From the NCBI GenBank assembly GCA_037957365.1, contig JARHVA010001189.1:124001-188000 (forward strand): a stretch of DNA of 64,000 bases. Reading direction: 5' to 3'. The stretch comes from Torreya grandis. Lineage: Eukaryota; Streptophyta; Pinopsida; Cupressales; Taxaceae. Under the pieces are notes generated by a model. That model worked only from the letters and a program-made list of their open reading frames with translations. It was not told the DNA's origin and made no database searches. Of this stretch, positions 50,747 through 60,685 are shown piece by piece (position 1 is the stretch's first letter; each line of letters starts with the position of its first letter). A program made the translations under genes and the position numbers.

Positions 50747-52197
50747 ATAGAATATTCTTTTGTAATGCATATATGCTTGTCTGTTATCATACATTAGTTC
50801 TATTTATCAAATTTGATGTAGGAGGTCATGTGTATTGTAATCTTTGTATAAAGGATAACTATCCTTATCTTACATATAGATATTTTGATAATTTAACTAG
50901 TACACCACCTATGTTCTCTATAAAGAGGTAGGGGTTACCATTTTGTAAAGATAGGGACTCTAAGCAATTATATATAAGGAATCATTTTAATAAAACTAAG
51001 GAATTCTGAAAGGATTGTCTGAATAGTGTGTTAAAATGCTAATGTTATCTCTCAATTGCATGTTAATATCTTAGATTTGAATGGTTCTTTGCATTTTGAG
51101 CTAGATTTTCTATCATAAGGTTATTAATTTGTGCTATGCTAGATTAGTTGAAAGATCTTAGATATACTTCATTTCATTTTCTTTATATTTGGATGTGCTC
51201 ATGATATTCATGTTACAGTAGTAAATTATTTAAAGTAAATCTAATTATTACTAGTGATTTCTATATTTCTTTTGATGCTTGCCTAGTTTATGATGGAATC
51301 TGGGTTTATACTATTTTACTTAATAAATTGGTTCATGTATGCTCAAACCAATTAGAACCTTTTCATGATATTTGAGATGGAATGTTATAATCACATTTTA
51401 TTTTCTACCTTACCCTCCTTTTTTATATTTTCTTTATTAAATTTCACCTTAGTTTAAGATCATTTTTAATATCCACTTAGGTTAGTTTATGGATCATAAA
51501 TATCATAAAGTTTCAGATATATAGGACCCTAGTGGCTCCCAACCACCAAATTAATCAAATATTGTGGACAAATCTCACACTCTAATTTAAATTTCATCAT
51601 AGACATCCCAAATTGTCACAAACTATAATTCATGCCTTGGATCTTCAAGATCCTAAAATGAGAAGTGTTCATCAACACTAAGAGCACCTATGAGGTAGTT
51701 AGAAGCGTCGACAAGAGAAAGAGCTCCATTGGCACTAGAAGGAGGTATATTTGATCAATTTTGATATTTCTTACATTAATTTTGAAGGATTACTAACCCT
51801 TATGAGTGATTCTTCACTCTAAGTTCAAGTATTCTTGATCTTTAAGTGGTTTCCCACCTATCTTTGTGCTTTATAAAGTAAAGATCTTAGTTCTCTATAA
51901 AGAAATGGTTAAATTATAGTAAAGATAGCTTTAAGTTTTAAGAATTCATAGTATTTAAGATTAAGATGGCTTATTTTGGTTGAATTGAGTTTACTTAAGT
52001 CTCAAATTGTAAATAATAGTCATCTTTACATAATTCAACACATCTTTAAGCTTGCTTAGTCAAAGATCAGTGTCCTTTGTCCCTTTATGAGTAAATATTT
52101 ACAAAATAGGCTTAGTGTGTAGGTTGATTATTTTTCTTTGTGAAATATAACTTAACACACCATATTTCAAACAAGATCCTTAATATTCAAGCTAGAA
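50747..52197 (+). other. Non-coding leader between ORF1 and gag
   Basis: About 1.45 kb with no readable protein. In Ogre elements ORF1 and gag are also separated by non-coding sequence. The 62-codon frame at 50,743 is unrecognised. Confidence 0.5.
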
Positions 52198-53660
52198 TTG
52201 CCAAGTATCAAGACTAGATCACAATCAGAGACCAGAGAACCCTTACTCAAGCTAGAAACCCATAGAAGAACCAAGAAAGATAGAGGAAGGTGTAGGTGTT
52301 CCAAGTCTCTACCATATTCACCCTTAAAAAGGGTTCATGAATTCAATATTCATCTAGATATGGCATGGATTATAAGTTCCCCCATCAATATACCAGGTGT
52401 AGTTCATGACTTATCATGTAATCCTAAAAAGTACTTGCCAATATTTAGTCCAACTAGTGTTGTAACTATAAAATAAAATGTTAAATATTTCAAGGATGCT
52501 TTAATATTATTAAATGTTATCCATGAAGATGTAGCATGTAAGTTTTTTCCATTTACATTTAAGGATGTTGCATATGAATAGTTCCTCAATTTTCTTGATA
52601 ATTGTATTACCTCATGGAATAAATTTGAAACTATATTTATTGATCAATTTGGAAAGATCATAAGCCCATGTATAATTTATCACTAATTCATAACCATTAA
52701 GAGGGATGCAAGTGAACCTATTAGATCCTTCAATTATATGTTCCAAAAGATGTTTAGTTGAACCATGGATCCATACAAACCTAATGAGGATTTAGCTCTA
52801 GAAGTTTACAAAGATGCAGTGGACCTTATGACTTCTGTGTTTCTAAAAAGGGTCCTCCCAACTATCAACACATTGTCCAAAGATTATTATGAAGTGATGG
52901 TTATTAGTTACCAAATTTATCCCTAAGGATAGATGGCTTATTCTATCCTGAAAATTAACCCCTAGATGATTGTATTGAACCTTTTCCCGAATAATAACCA
53001 AAATGCTCCAACCTTGAACCAGCTCCCTACTCTGAATGTATTACCTACTAACCATGTTGCTCATAATTATAACCTAGGTTTCTTGAGTCATCAAACTAAT
53101 AATGGATCTCACACCAATGACCAAAAGGCTTTAGTTCCAGTCAATGGTACTAATAATATACAAGTCCAAAGCTCTGAAACCCCCAAGAATGAGAATGAAT
53201 CTATATTAAAGACGGTCTAGAAGCTCAACATATATTTATTGAAACTACAACAATAATTTGGCAATGCTAATGACAAATTTCGAAGGAAATTCACCTTCCA
53301 AAAGTTTAACAGACCTAGAAATAGATTTTATAATGATAACTTCTACAATAATAATGAAGCCAATGAGCCTTCTTCTAGCAAGAAGGCCATGAATATTAAT
53401 CTCATTTATATTACCTTGCTAGACTATTTTAAGGTACATGTCACATATAAACATGGTGAGATTGATTGCATTGAGTTTTTAAAAGCCTTTGAAGCTTTAC
53501 AAGAAGAACTTGACACATTTCAAGTAGTCATAAACAAAGATACGACTACAAGTCCTTCTAGGTCCAAGACATATGACCAAGTGCACATGGTAGAGACATT
53601 ACAATTCCCTTTCCAAGAGGATAATGACCCTAAAAATATTCCTAAAGATATTCAATAAAT
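52198..53660 (+). pseudogene. Gypsy gag (Retrotrans_gag)
   Basis: Starts MPSIKTRSQSETREPLLKL. The capsid core lies at about 52,430-52,960: YFKDALILLNVIHEDVACKF, FPFTFKDVAYE*FLN (Trp codon of the EWF motif is a stop), SWNKFETIFIDQFGK, IKRDASEPIRSFNYMFQKMF and INTLSKDYYEVM. From here to 54,171 the same frame continues, broken by single-base stops only. A Asn/Pro-rich tail follows (about 52,970-53,220). Gag packages the RNA. No zinc knuckle is visible, which would be unusual if not due to decay. Confidence 0.8.
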
Positions 53661-53703
53661 TATAAAAACCTACCCTCTAAGAAATAAAGGGAGAAAATAG
53701 CCA

Positions 53704-54171
53704 TTGATTACTTCAACTCCCCCTAGCAATTATGGGACTCCTCCAGACACCACATCAAGGAATGATCCTAAATCACCTAAGGGCAGTTCCTCCAAACCTA
53801 CTACTAAACCTTCAAGAAAGGTTATGGAGGATATGAAGAAGATAAAATCTAAAATCACTCTACATGAGCTAACACATATTATGAAACAAAGAGACTTACT
53901 CTTGGAATCATTATCCAAGAAACTTGGGAAGCCTCCAAAAAGTGATAGTGCAAATGTAACTATGAAAATAACTAAAGTAGAGTCTCCACCTTTCCTAATC
54001 ACAATTATGATATTCAAAAACAATGTCCATAATTTCCTTTTGTATTCTAGAGCCTCAACCAACATCATGCATGTAGGGATATGTAAACAACTTAGGTTGA
54101 CCCCAATCAAGTATAACAAAGTGGTCATGCAATTAGACAAGTTAAAAGTCAATCATTGGGGGAATTATTGA
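53704..54171 (+). pseudogene. Gypsy protease region
   Basis: An open segment of 155 codons in frame with gag. The first half is polar (SSKPTTKPSRKVMEDMKKI). A retropepsin-like part follows at about 53,970-54,150: PPFLITIMIFKNNVHNFLLY, then SRASTNIM where the family has DSGAS, so the catalytic Asp and Gly are both changed (DSG to YSR). LRLTPIKYNKVVMQLD matches the family's second half. Minus-strand frame 53,730-54,152 is a shadow. Confidence 0.75.
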
Positions 54172-54356
54172 ATGTGCATATGCAATTGGATAGTAAACCA
54201 AGATTTCAATAATTCATGGACATACAAGTGATGGATATCCCTAGTGCTTATGGATTACTCCTTAGTAGAGAATGGACTAAGGCCTTAAATGGATACATGT
54301 CTACTAATTAATCCCACTTATGGTTACCTTAGAAGGGTGTTCCAAATCAAATAAGG

Positions 54357-54534
54357 GTGGAAAGAGAGCTAAGGATGAAACACATGATAGTAGAATATAA
54401 TGTGATCAATGAAAATTTGAACTTCATAGATTCTGATCTAGGAATCTTCACTTTAGAAGCTATAAAAGAACTTGGTTCCAATAACCCTCCTCCAATGCCT
54501 AGCCTATGGAGACTATATGTTGATGGTGTTAGAT
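54357..54534 (+). pseudogene. Protease-RNase H linker and first strand of the extra RNase H
   Basis: The frame shifts between 54,171 and 54,357, then runs openly to LWRLYVDGVRCK, the first strand of an RNase HI domain with its first Asp (YVDG). It is cut by the copia insertion after 54,539. The reading frame resumes in register at 58,588. Confidence 0.7.
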
Positions 54535-54539
54535 GTAAG
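54535..54539. repeat. Target-site duplication GTAAG, left
   Basis: Directly before the 5' LTR; identical to 58,583-58,587. Confidence 0.9.
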
Positions 54540-54666
54540 TGTTAGGTTGTGGAGTTAAAAGCTTCACTAATGCAGACATGGAGGAGGTTGCAGAAGAGTT
54601 GTGGAGTGTCACAGACACCGGCGTCGGTCAGGCCAATCGACGATGGCAGGAAGGAGACAGAAGGCA

Positions 54667-54678
54667 ACTGACGTCAGT
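54667..54678. promoter_or_regulatory. CRE-like palindrome in the 5' LTR
   Basis: ACTGACGTCAGT is a perfect 12-bp palindrome around TGACGTCA, the classic bZIP-binding core, about 200 bp before the TATA box. The 3' LTR has CGATGTCGG here and a different palindrome nearby. Confidence 0.5.
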
Positions 54679-54870
54679 CTTAGATCGGCCAGCATCGGCG
54701 ATCCCCAGGTGGATAGGGATCGATGTCGTTCGCTTGTGTGGTTTGAGCTATGAGTATATTATGGGCAGTTGGTTGACGAACCAAGTGTTTACATGTTTAG
54801 AGCTAATTTTAGACTGAGAGCTGTGGATTTAATTATTGTATTATTGTCTAATTATTTTTTGGATGAGATC

Positions 54871-54879
54871 TATATAATA
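54871..54879 (+). promoter_or_regulatory. TATA box of the 5' LTR (young copia)
   Basis: TATATAATA; conserved at 57,925-57,933 in the 3' LTR. Confidence 0.6.
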
Positions 54880-55539
54880 GACTCATGATTGTATTGTAAA
54901 AGTGTGCTAGAAAGCCATAGAGCTTTTAGAGAGAGCTAGTGTAGCTCCTCCTAGTTCCAAAGGGGTGCTGAGTGTGTATGATCAGGGAGAGTTGCAAGGT
55001 CTCAAGGACAAGTAAGGTCAAGGAGCTGATCCACCAGGGTACTGGTTAAAGAATCATAAGGACTTGGTGAGGCAAGGACAAGGGTTCTTCAGGGGTGTAG
55101 AGATATCTACATGGTGAGTAAGGTCAAGTGATTTGCAGGTAGTAGAGAGTAGGAGATCTACTTGGAGTACGGTTGTGTACTTGGTGAACTGGCAGCGTGT
55201 TACTGACTAGTTGGAGAGGTGAACATCAATTCTATATTGGAGTTGATTGTTGTGACCGAGAGAGAGAGGGAAGAAGGTCTTGAGGTGTGGCGAACCTTTG
55301 AGGTGGAGGAAGAAGTGGGATCTTCCTTATTGTATATTCTTCTGAGTGATTATTAATACAATTGTGTATTGTCTCTCAATTCCTGTGTTGTTTCATATTT
55401 CTAGTTACTTATTGATTCTGGTATAATTCCATGTTTAGTTGCTAATACAAGAAGTAATCATATGTGATTTAATTGGTAGAGCAAGATCCTGACTCAGTAG
55501 GGATCGGAGCATGTTTATTGTTCTAGGTTCCCTGACAAG

Positions 55540-55551
55540 TGGTATCAAAGC
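55540..55551 (+). other. Primer-binding site, initiator tRNA-Met
   Basis: TGGTATCAAAGC, two bases after the LTR, one mismatch from the standard TGGTATCAGAGC. Confidence 0.9.
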
Positions 55552-55646
55552 TTTTGGTTGGGTTACTAACAAGTGGTTTCAGATCTGGTAGTGTTTGTTG
55601 ATTACAGGTTACTCACAGGGGTTTCTAATTGAGTGGGAGTATAGCA

Positions 55647-55830
55647 ATGGCAGAAGGAAGTAAGCTAAAAATGGAGAAATTGAATAGCACAAATGGTCTG
55701 ATTAATGGAAAGAAAGTGCAGGTAAAAAGAGATTGTTGGTTGGTAGCAGATCAGCATGAAGGAACTGAAGATGCAGATATTATAGGTGTTGTTGCATAGG
55801 ATGCTTTGGGAGGTTTCTTGGATAAAGTTG
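55647..55830 (+). pseudogene. Young copia gag, N-terminal remnant
   Basis: Starts at ATG 55,647 with MAEGSKLKMEKLNSTN, the usual copia gag opening (family: KLNGxNFxxWK), then CWLVADQHEG (family: LW..L.G). Soon after, the sequence jumps into protease, so almost all of gag, including any zinc knuckle, is deleted. Confidence 0.65.
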
Positions 55831-56280
55831 AATCTTGGATAATAGATTATGTTGCCTCTTTCCATGCAACCCCTAGGAGAGGAGCTGGTGAGCCTTGCCA
55901 AAGAATTGGCAAAGGGGAAGTGAAGCTAAAATTACAGATGGATGACACATAGTGGTTGAAGTAAGTCATGCAGGTACCAGTCTTGGAGATGAGTCTAATT
56001 TCTTCAGGAAATTTGGGTGATGAGAGATGCACTATAACTCTCATAGTGAATACACTTGAATTAGATGGTGGTAAGAAAGTAGGTATCCTTTATCTATCTA
56101 CTTATATTGCTGATTCACCTTCTGTTGCAGAGATGTGGCTTCATGGGCTTGGTCACATATGTAGAAAGAGAATGCAGGTTCTGAAGTGGAAGATAGATGT
56201 TTTTGACAAGCTAAAGAATTGGAAAGCCTTGGTGTTCATGGAGGAGATGATAGACAAAGATCAGGTGAGGGAACTGAATT
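55830..56280 (+). pseudogene. Young copia protease and pre-integrase region
   Basis: SWIIDYVASFHATPRRG carries the protease start (family WIIDSGASFHAT; the SG is changed to YV). KLKLQMDD, ISSGNLGDERC and GGKKVGILYLST follow. MWLHGLGHICRKRMQVLK is the pre-integrase zinc region (family LWHxRLGHMSEKGM). The expected integrase core is absent and replaced by a CpG-rich segment. Confidence 0.75.
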
Positions 56281-56364
56281 ATTCTGAGCAAAGCAAGGCT
56301 GTTTTGATTAGGATTTTGATCCATGGAGAGCACGCAGGTAAAAAGTTATCACTCACAAACAAAC

Positions 56365-56550
56365 ACAGGTACCGGCGTCGGTCACACAGTAACCGACATC
56401 GGCAATAGGAAGACCGACGTCGGTCATGAAGAAACCGATGTTGGCAGAAAGGATACTGGCGTCGGCTAGGGAGACGACGTCGGTAGTCAGGGTTAGTGCA
56501 GGGAACCAACATCAGTCGGGAGCAGACTGGGAGATGGCCGAGATTGGTCA
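56365..56550. repeat. CpG-rich cluster of CGTCGG / CGACGT motifs
   Basis: Within about 185 bp the strings ACCGGCGTCGGT, ACCGACATCGG, ACCGACGTCGGT, CGACGTCGGTAG and variants recur 7 or so times at 20-30 bp spacing. It includes the 14-bp perfect palindrome GACCGACGTCGGTC at 56,412-56,425. The same motif family occurs in both LTRs. It interrupts the coding region where integrase should be. Confidence 0.85.
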
Positions 56551-56869
56551 CTGGAATAGATATTGGGCGGATAGCAAGCTGTCAACAAGTCTCAAACGCT
56601 CATGTGGAGGTCAGAAATGGTAAGTGAACCTCATATTCATTGTTCACCTTCTTTATATTGCTTACTGATGGTCGAGAACTAGGAAGATGTGAGGAGGCAA
56701 TGCAGGTAGAATCTAGATACAGTGGGAGCTTGGCATGGATGAGGAGTGTGAGTCCTTAGAGAAGAACCAAATAGGTATTTGTTGGTAGAGTTGTCAGCTG
56801 GAAGAAAGCACTGAGAGATAGAATGGATTCTCATTTTAAAGAAGAGAGTGGATGGATACATGAGACAGA

Positions 56870-57065
56870 AGGCTTAGGCATATGGTCTTGAAGAAGCTTC
56901 AGGATAGTGGTATAGGTTTTGACAGGTGGATGACTAAGCATGGCTTTAGTCAATGTCAATGTAACTATTGTGATTTTGTTCTTACCAGGTGGATGATGAG
57001 TTGCAACATTATCCAGTTACTGTATGTGGATGGTTTGCTAGCAGGTTTTGTACATACAGAGATTT
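56870..57065 (+). pseudogene. Young copia RT fragment
   Basis: AYGLEEASG*WYRF then MTKHGFSQCQCNYCDFV, with LYVDGLLAG at about 57,020-57,045 (family LYVDDMLVAG). The second catalytic Asp is Gly. The N-terminal half of RT is missing. Confidence 0.75.
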
Positions 57066-57169
57066 GTTGAGCTAAAAGGTAAGGTTAGTTTAGAGGTGTG
57101 TCATGGAGAATTTGAAGCAGCAAAATTCTTTGGCATAAGAGACATGGAGATTTTATCTCCAATGGGAGC

Positions 57170-57540
57170 TGATGTGAAGATGGTGTTGGCGAGGTTCATT
57201 ATGCAAGATGCAGAATCGGTAAGCACACCAAGGGCTAGACAGTTCAAGCTTAGCTTTGAACAGGGTTCAAAATCACATGAGGTCTATTGTAGGCCTGAGT
57301 TTTCCCAATCAGTGGGGGTTATCAGAAAGTATGGAGCCAATTTGGGGAAGGAGTACTGGAGGGCAGTTCAGTGGGACTAGCAGCAGGGATTCTTGTTATG
57401 CAGGGTCAAGTTCTTCACTACATGGATATGTAGGTTTAGATGTGGTAGGTTACTTGAATGACAGGTATAGCATCACAGTTGTGTGGTGGTTGGTCTTTAG
57501 GATGGATCTTGAAGAGGGATACAAGCCAGGAAATAGATTA
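57170..57540 (+). pseudogene. Young copia RNase H region
   Basis: RFIMQDAESVSTPRARQFKL (family RFxMxDAKSVSTPLAxHFKL), VGVIRKYGANLGKEYWRAVQW, then after a one-base shift GTSS and HGYVGLDVVGYLNDRYSITV (family GYVDADxAGDLDxRRSTTGY). Acidic positions are partly lost. Confidence 0.75.
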
Positions 57541-57582
57541 GATGGGCTACAAATACAGGTACAGGTGCATCTGTTTATCTCC

Positions 57583-57593
57583 AAGTGGGAGAT
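57583..57593 (+). other. Polypurine tract of the young copia element
   Basis: AAGTGGGAGAT directly before the 3' LTR, the normal copia form. Confidence 0.85.
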
Positions 57594-57771
57594 TATTAGG
57601 TTGTGGAGTTAAAAGCTTCACTGATGCAGACATGGAGGAGGTTGCAGAAGAGTTGCAGAGTGTCACAGACACCGGCGTCGGTCAAGCCAATCGATGACGG
57701 CAGGAAGGAGACAGAAGGAAATCGATGTCGGTCTTAGATCGGCCGGCATCGGCGATCCCCAGGCGAATAGG

Positions 57772-57785
57772 GACCGACGTCGGTC
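57772..57785. promoter_or_regulatory. 14-bp CpG palindrome in the 3' LTR
   Basis: GACCGACGTCGGTC, identical to 56,412-56,425; central GACGTC is an ACGT-type bZIP core. Regulatory role is inferred. Confidence 0.45.
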
Positions 57786-57924
57786 ACCTATGTGGTTCGA
57801 GTTGCGAGTATATTACGGGTAGTTGGTTGACGAACCAAGTGTTTACATGTTTAGAGCTAATTTTAGACTAAGAGCTGCAGATTTAATTATTGTATTATTG
57901 TCTAATTATTGTTTGGATGAGATC

Positions 57925-57933
57925 TATATAATA
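57925..57933 (+). promoter_or_regulatory. TATA box of the 3' LTR (young copia)
   Basis: TATATAATA at the position matching 54,871. Confidence 0.55.
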
Positions 57934-58582
57934 GACTCATGATTGTATTGTAAAAGTGTGCTAGAAAGCCATAGAGCTTTTAGAGAGAGCTAGTGTAGCT
58001 CCTCCTAGTTCCAAAGGGGTGCTGAGTGTGTATGATCAGGGAGAGTTGCAAGGTCTGCAAGGTCAAGGAGCTGATCCACCAGGGTACTGGTTGAAGAATC
58101 ATAAGGACTTGGTGAGGCAAGGACAAGGGTTCTTCAGGGGTGTAGAGATATCTACATGGTGAGTAAGGTCAAGTGATTTGCAGGTAGCAGAGAGCAGGAG
58201 ATCTACTTGGAGTACGGTTGTGTACTTGGTGAACTGGCAGCGTGTTACTGACTGGTTGGAGAGGTGAACATCAATTCTATATTGGAGTTGATTGTTGTGA
58301 CCGAGAGAGAGAGGGAAAAAGGTCTTGAGGCGTGGCAAACCTTTGAGGTGGAGGAAGAAGTGGCATCTTCCTTATTGTATATTCTTCTGAGTGATTATTA
58401 ATACAATTGTGTCTTGTCTCTCAATTCCTGTGTTGTTTCATATTTCTAGTTACTTATTGATTCTGGTATAATTCCATGTTTAGTTGCTAATACAAGAAGT
58501 AATCATATGTGCTTTAATTGGTAGAGCAAGATCCTGACTCTGTAGGGATCGGAGCATGTTTATTGTTCTAGGTTCCCTGACA

Positions 58583-58587
58583 GTAAG
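58583..58587. repeat. Target-site duplication GTAAG, right
   Basis: Matches 54,535-54,539. Confidence 0.9.
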
Positions 58588-59140
58588 TCAGGATCAGGAG
58601 CTGGTATTATATTGATAGACCCTATAGAAAAACAATATCATGCATCTTATAGATTGTAATTCACATGCACTAATAACTTGGTTTAATATGAAGCTCTCAT
58701 CCTAGGGTTACAACTTGATATTAAGCACAAGTTCAAGGAACTCCTTATTTATGGAGATTCTAAACTTATGGTTAATCAAATAAGGAGAAAGTACCAATAC
58801 AAGATATCTTATCTTAAGAGGTACAAGTTTAGGGTTTGGGACTTTGTAAAATATTTTGATGCTTTCAACATCTTGTCTATCCCTAAGGAAGAAAATAAAG
58901 TTGTTGATGAGCTTGCCTCTATTTTATCTAATCTCATGCCCAATCATGATTCCCCCAACTTTAAAATTAAGCTAGTACCATGCCCCTCAATCCTGGATAA
59001 CATGAATCATTTTCAAGTCTTCAATGATGATCAACAAATTCTAGATTTTTTAACTAATTATGGGGCCTTTGAAGCTCACTTCATTAATGAAGCTAATGAA
59101 AGTTCCCCTGAAAGGGAGCTTAATGCTAAAATCATCTAGC
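58588..59140 (+). pseudogene. Gypsy extra RNase H (aRNH-like) and linker
   Basis: Continues the domain interrupted at 54,539: SGSGAGIILIDP, then FTCTNN and YEALILGLQLDI (Glu of the active site), LLIYGDSKLMVNQI (Asp) and VVDELASIL (final Asp). This is the RVT_3/aRNH type found as the second RNase H of Tat elements. The linker with DNMNHFQVFNDDQQILDFL is also seen after this domain in the family. Here it lies between protease and RT, while in other Tat elements it precedes integrase. Two stops interrupt it. Confidence 0.82.
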
Positions 59141-59166
59141 TAAATGACAATAAGATACCTAAAAGG

Positions 59167-60300
59167 ATGATCTCATTGGAAAGTTTATTGATCGTGACAA
59201 ATATTATTGAAACACCTAAGGTACCCAAAGTAAGTGGTAAGGACTATCATGTAGTAAATCTTGGCCCACATGATTGGTCCCATCAAGTGAACATACGAAA
59301 GGTCTATACTAAAATGGAAAAAAGAAAGGCTAGGCAACTACTTACAAAATATAAGGATGTAATTTCCTAGTCTTATAAATATCTAAAAATATTTGACCCA
59401 AGGGTTATTACTCACACCATACCCTTCAAGGAAAATTTAAAACCCTTCAAGAAGAAGCAAAGGCCTATCAACCTTATCTTGGAACACATGATCTTTAAGG
59501 AGGTTAATAAACTACTGGATAAAAGGATTGTGTTTCTTATTAGGCATTCCACTTGGGTCACTAACTTGGTCCCAGTCAAAAAGAAGAATAGAGAAATTAG
59601 ATTGTGCATAGACTTTAGAAATTTAAATAAAGCATCTAAAAAGGATAATTACCCCTTGCCTTCTCTAGACCAGGTCATCCAAGTTGTTTCATGATTAGTC
59701 ATGATGTCTTTCTTGGATGGATTTTATGGATATAACCAAGTGATTATTTCCAAAGAAGATAGAATGAAAATATCCTTCACCACTAAATGGGGAACAAATT
59801 TTTACAAAAGAATGCCATTTGGACTGATTAATGTAGGGGTAACCTTTTAGAGAGACATGGACCATGCTTTCCAAGGTCTAGTAGGCAAATGCATCATCAT
59901 ATATATGGATGATCTAATAGTGTTTTCCAAGAATAGAGAAGATCATTTAATGAACCTACAACAAGTTTTTAAAAGGTGTAGGAGATATGGCATATCCCTC
60001 AACCCCAAGAAGAGTATTTTTTATGTTACTAAAGGAAAACTATTAGGGCATGTCATCACCAAATAAGGGATCTCCATAGGTCTTAAGAGAGTGGAAGCCA
60101 TTTCTAAGATTGAGCTACCTAACAACTAGAAAAAACTAAAGTCATTATTTTGTAAGATCAACTTTGTAAGGAAGTTTATCTTAGGCTTTATTGAGATTTT
60201 CAAACCCCTAAATGATATGCTTAAGAAAGATGCTAAAATATCTTGGGATGAAGGATCCAAGAAAGCATTTGTTGACATTAAGAAGGCATCAGTCAAGCCC
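59167..60300 (+). pseudogene. Gypsy reverse transcriptase
   Basis: A leader segment (VNLGPHDWSHQVNIRKVYTK, LLTKYKDVIS) precedes the RT. Blocks: EVNKLLDKRIV, VTNLVPVKKKNREIRLCIDF, LNKASKKDNYPLPSLDQVI, FLDGFYGYNQV, MPFGLINVGVTF*RDMD (stop at a former Gln) and the catalytic IIYMDDLIVFS intact at about 59,895-59,925, then SLNPKKSIF and GKLLGHVIT. The palm Asp pair is intact but stops at 59,371, 59,692 and 59,850 inactivate it. The connection continues to 60,300, where the frame shifts. Confidence 0.9.
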
Positions 60301-60675
60301 CAATCTTTATAAGTCCTAACTTCTCAAAGCACTTTTAATTATATTAATTTTCTTCTAACCACACCATGGCTATAGTCTTGACTCAAAAAATTGATGGAAA
60401 TGACCACACTATAGGCTTCATGAGCACCAATTTAAAAAATGTAGAAGTAAACTATTCCATGATTGATAAGCAAGCATATGCACTAGTGAAGGTAGTAAAA
60501 AAATTTAGACATTACATCCTTAGAAATAAGGTGCATTCCATCTTACTAGACCTAGCCAAAAAGTGTATGTTGAGTTAGAATGAGCTTGGGGAATAAAGGG
60601 GCAAGTGGATGTCAGTCCTACAAGAGTATGATATAGAAATGAAGATTTCTAATCTAGTGAAATGTCAAGGCCTTC
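60300..60675 (+). pseudogene. Gypsy RNase H (gRNH), truncated
   Basis: AIVLTQKIDG, IGFMSTNLKNVEVNYSMIDK (family: FxSRxLxxxExNYxxxEKE), QAYALVKVVKKFRHYIL and QEYDIEMKISNLVKCQGL are legible. The frame stops inside the connection to integrase, at the LTR junction. Confidence 0.85.
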
Positions 60676-60685
60676 TATAGTTCCA
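60670..60685. other. Junction: pol fused to LTR interior
   Basis: To the left is RNase H connection coding (GLL, then stop); to the right sequence matches copy A LTR from 46,430. A TATAG string is shared at the joint (CTTCTATAG here; TATAGATCC in copy A), suggesting microhomology-mediated joining. Confidence 0.8.

Larger units (their letters stand above)
54540..55537 (+). repeat. 5' LTR of the young copia element
   Basis: Starts TGTTAGGTTGTGGAG, ends TTCCCTGACA. Contains a CpG-rich block at 54,615-54,735 and a TATA box at 54,871. Confidence 0.95.
54540..58582 (+). mobile_element. Young, internally deleted Ty1/copia element inserted in the gypsy RNase H
   Basis: LTRs of 998 and 989 bp, ends TG...CA (TG is TA in the 3' LTR), target-site duplication GTAAG, initiator tRNA-Met primer-binding site and a polypurine tract next to the 3' LTR. 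The 9-bp LTR length difference is one deletion. Internal part only 2,056 bp: gag start, protease, pre-integrase, RT fragment and RNase H fragment, with most of gag and all of integrase missing. Its GC content and CpG count are clearly higher than its surroundings. LTRs differ by about 4% by eye, concentrated at CpG sites. Confidence 0.95.
57594..58582 (+). repeat. 3' LTR of the young copia element
   Basis: Starts TATTAGGTTGTGG (TG changed to TA), ends CCCTGACA. Lacks 9 bp present in the 5' LTR near 55,008. Contains the palindrome GACCGACGTCGGTC at 57,772-57,785. Confidence 0.95.
45438..60675 (+). mobile_element. Ty3/gypsy element, Tat/Ogre-like, copy A (nested, truncated)
   Basis: Order is 5' LTR (from 45,438), extra ORF1 (about 47,870-50,746), non-coding leader, gag (52,198-), protease, RNase H split by a copia insertion, RT and RNase H, ending abruptly at about 60,675. 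Integrase and its own 3' LTR are missing. The extra ORF before gag and the second RNase H place it in the Tat/Ogre group. It sits inside the copia 5' LTR. No target-site partner can be checked because the right end is lost. Confidence 0.8.

Noticed and set aside
50747..52197. Possible LTR of another element between ORF1 and gag
   Set aside because: No second copy in the window and no terminal features; a non-coding leader fits better.
53730..54152. 140-codon minus-strand open frame
   Set aside because: It is the shadow of the gypsy protease frame on the opposite strand; the plus frame carries the protease pattern.
56279..56551. Minus-strand Arg/Cys-rich frame of 90 codons (DRRR and CRCR repeats)
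   Set aside because: Produced by the CGTCGG motif cluster read backwards; the repeat structure explains it.
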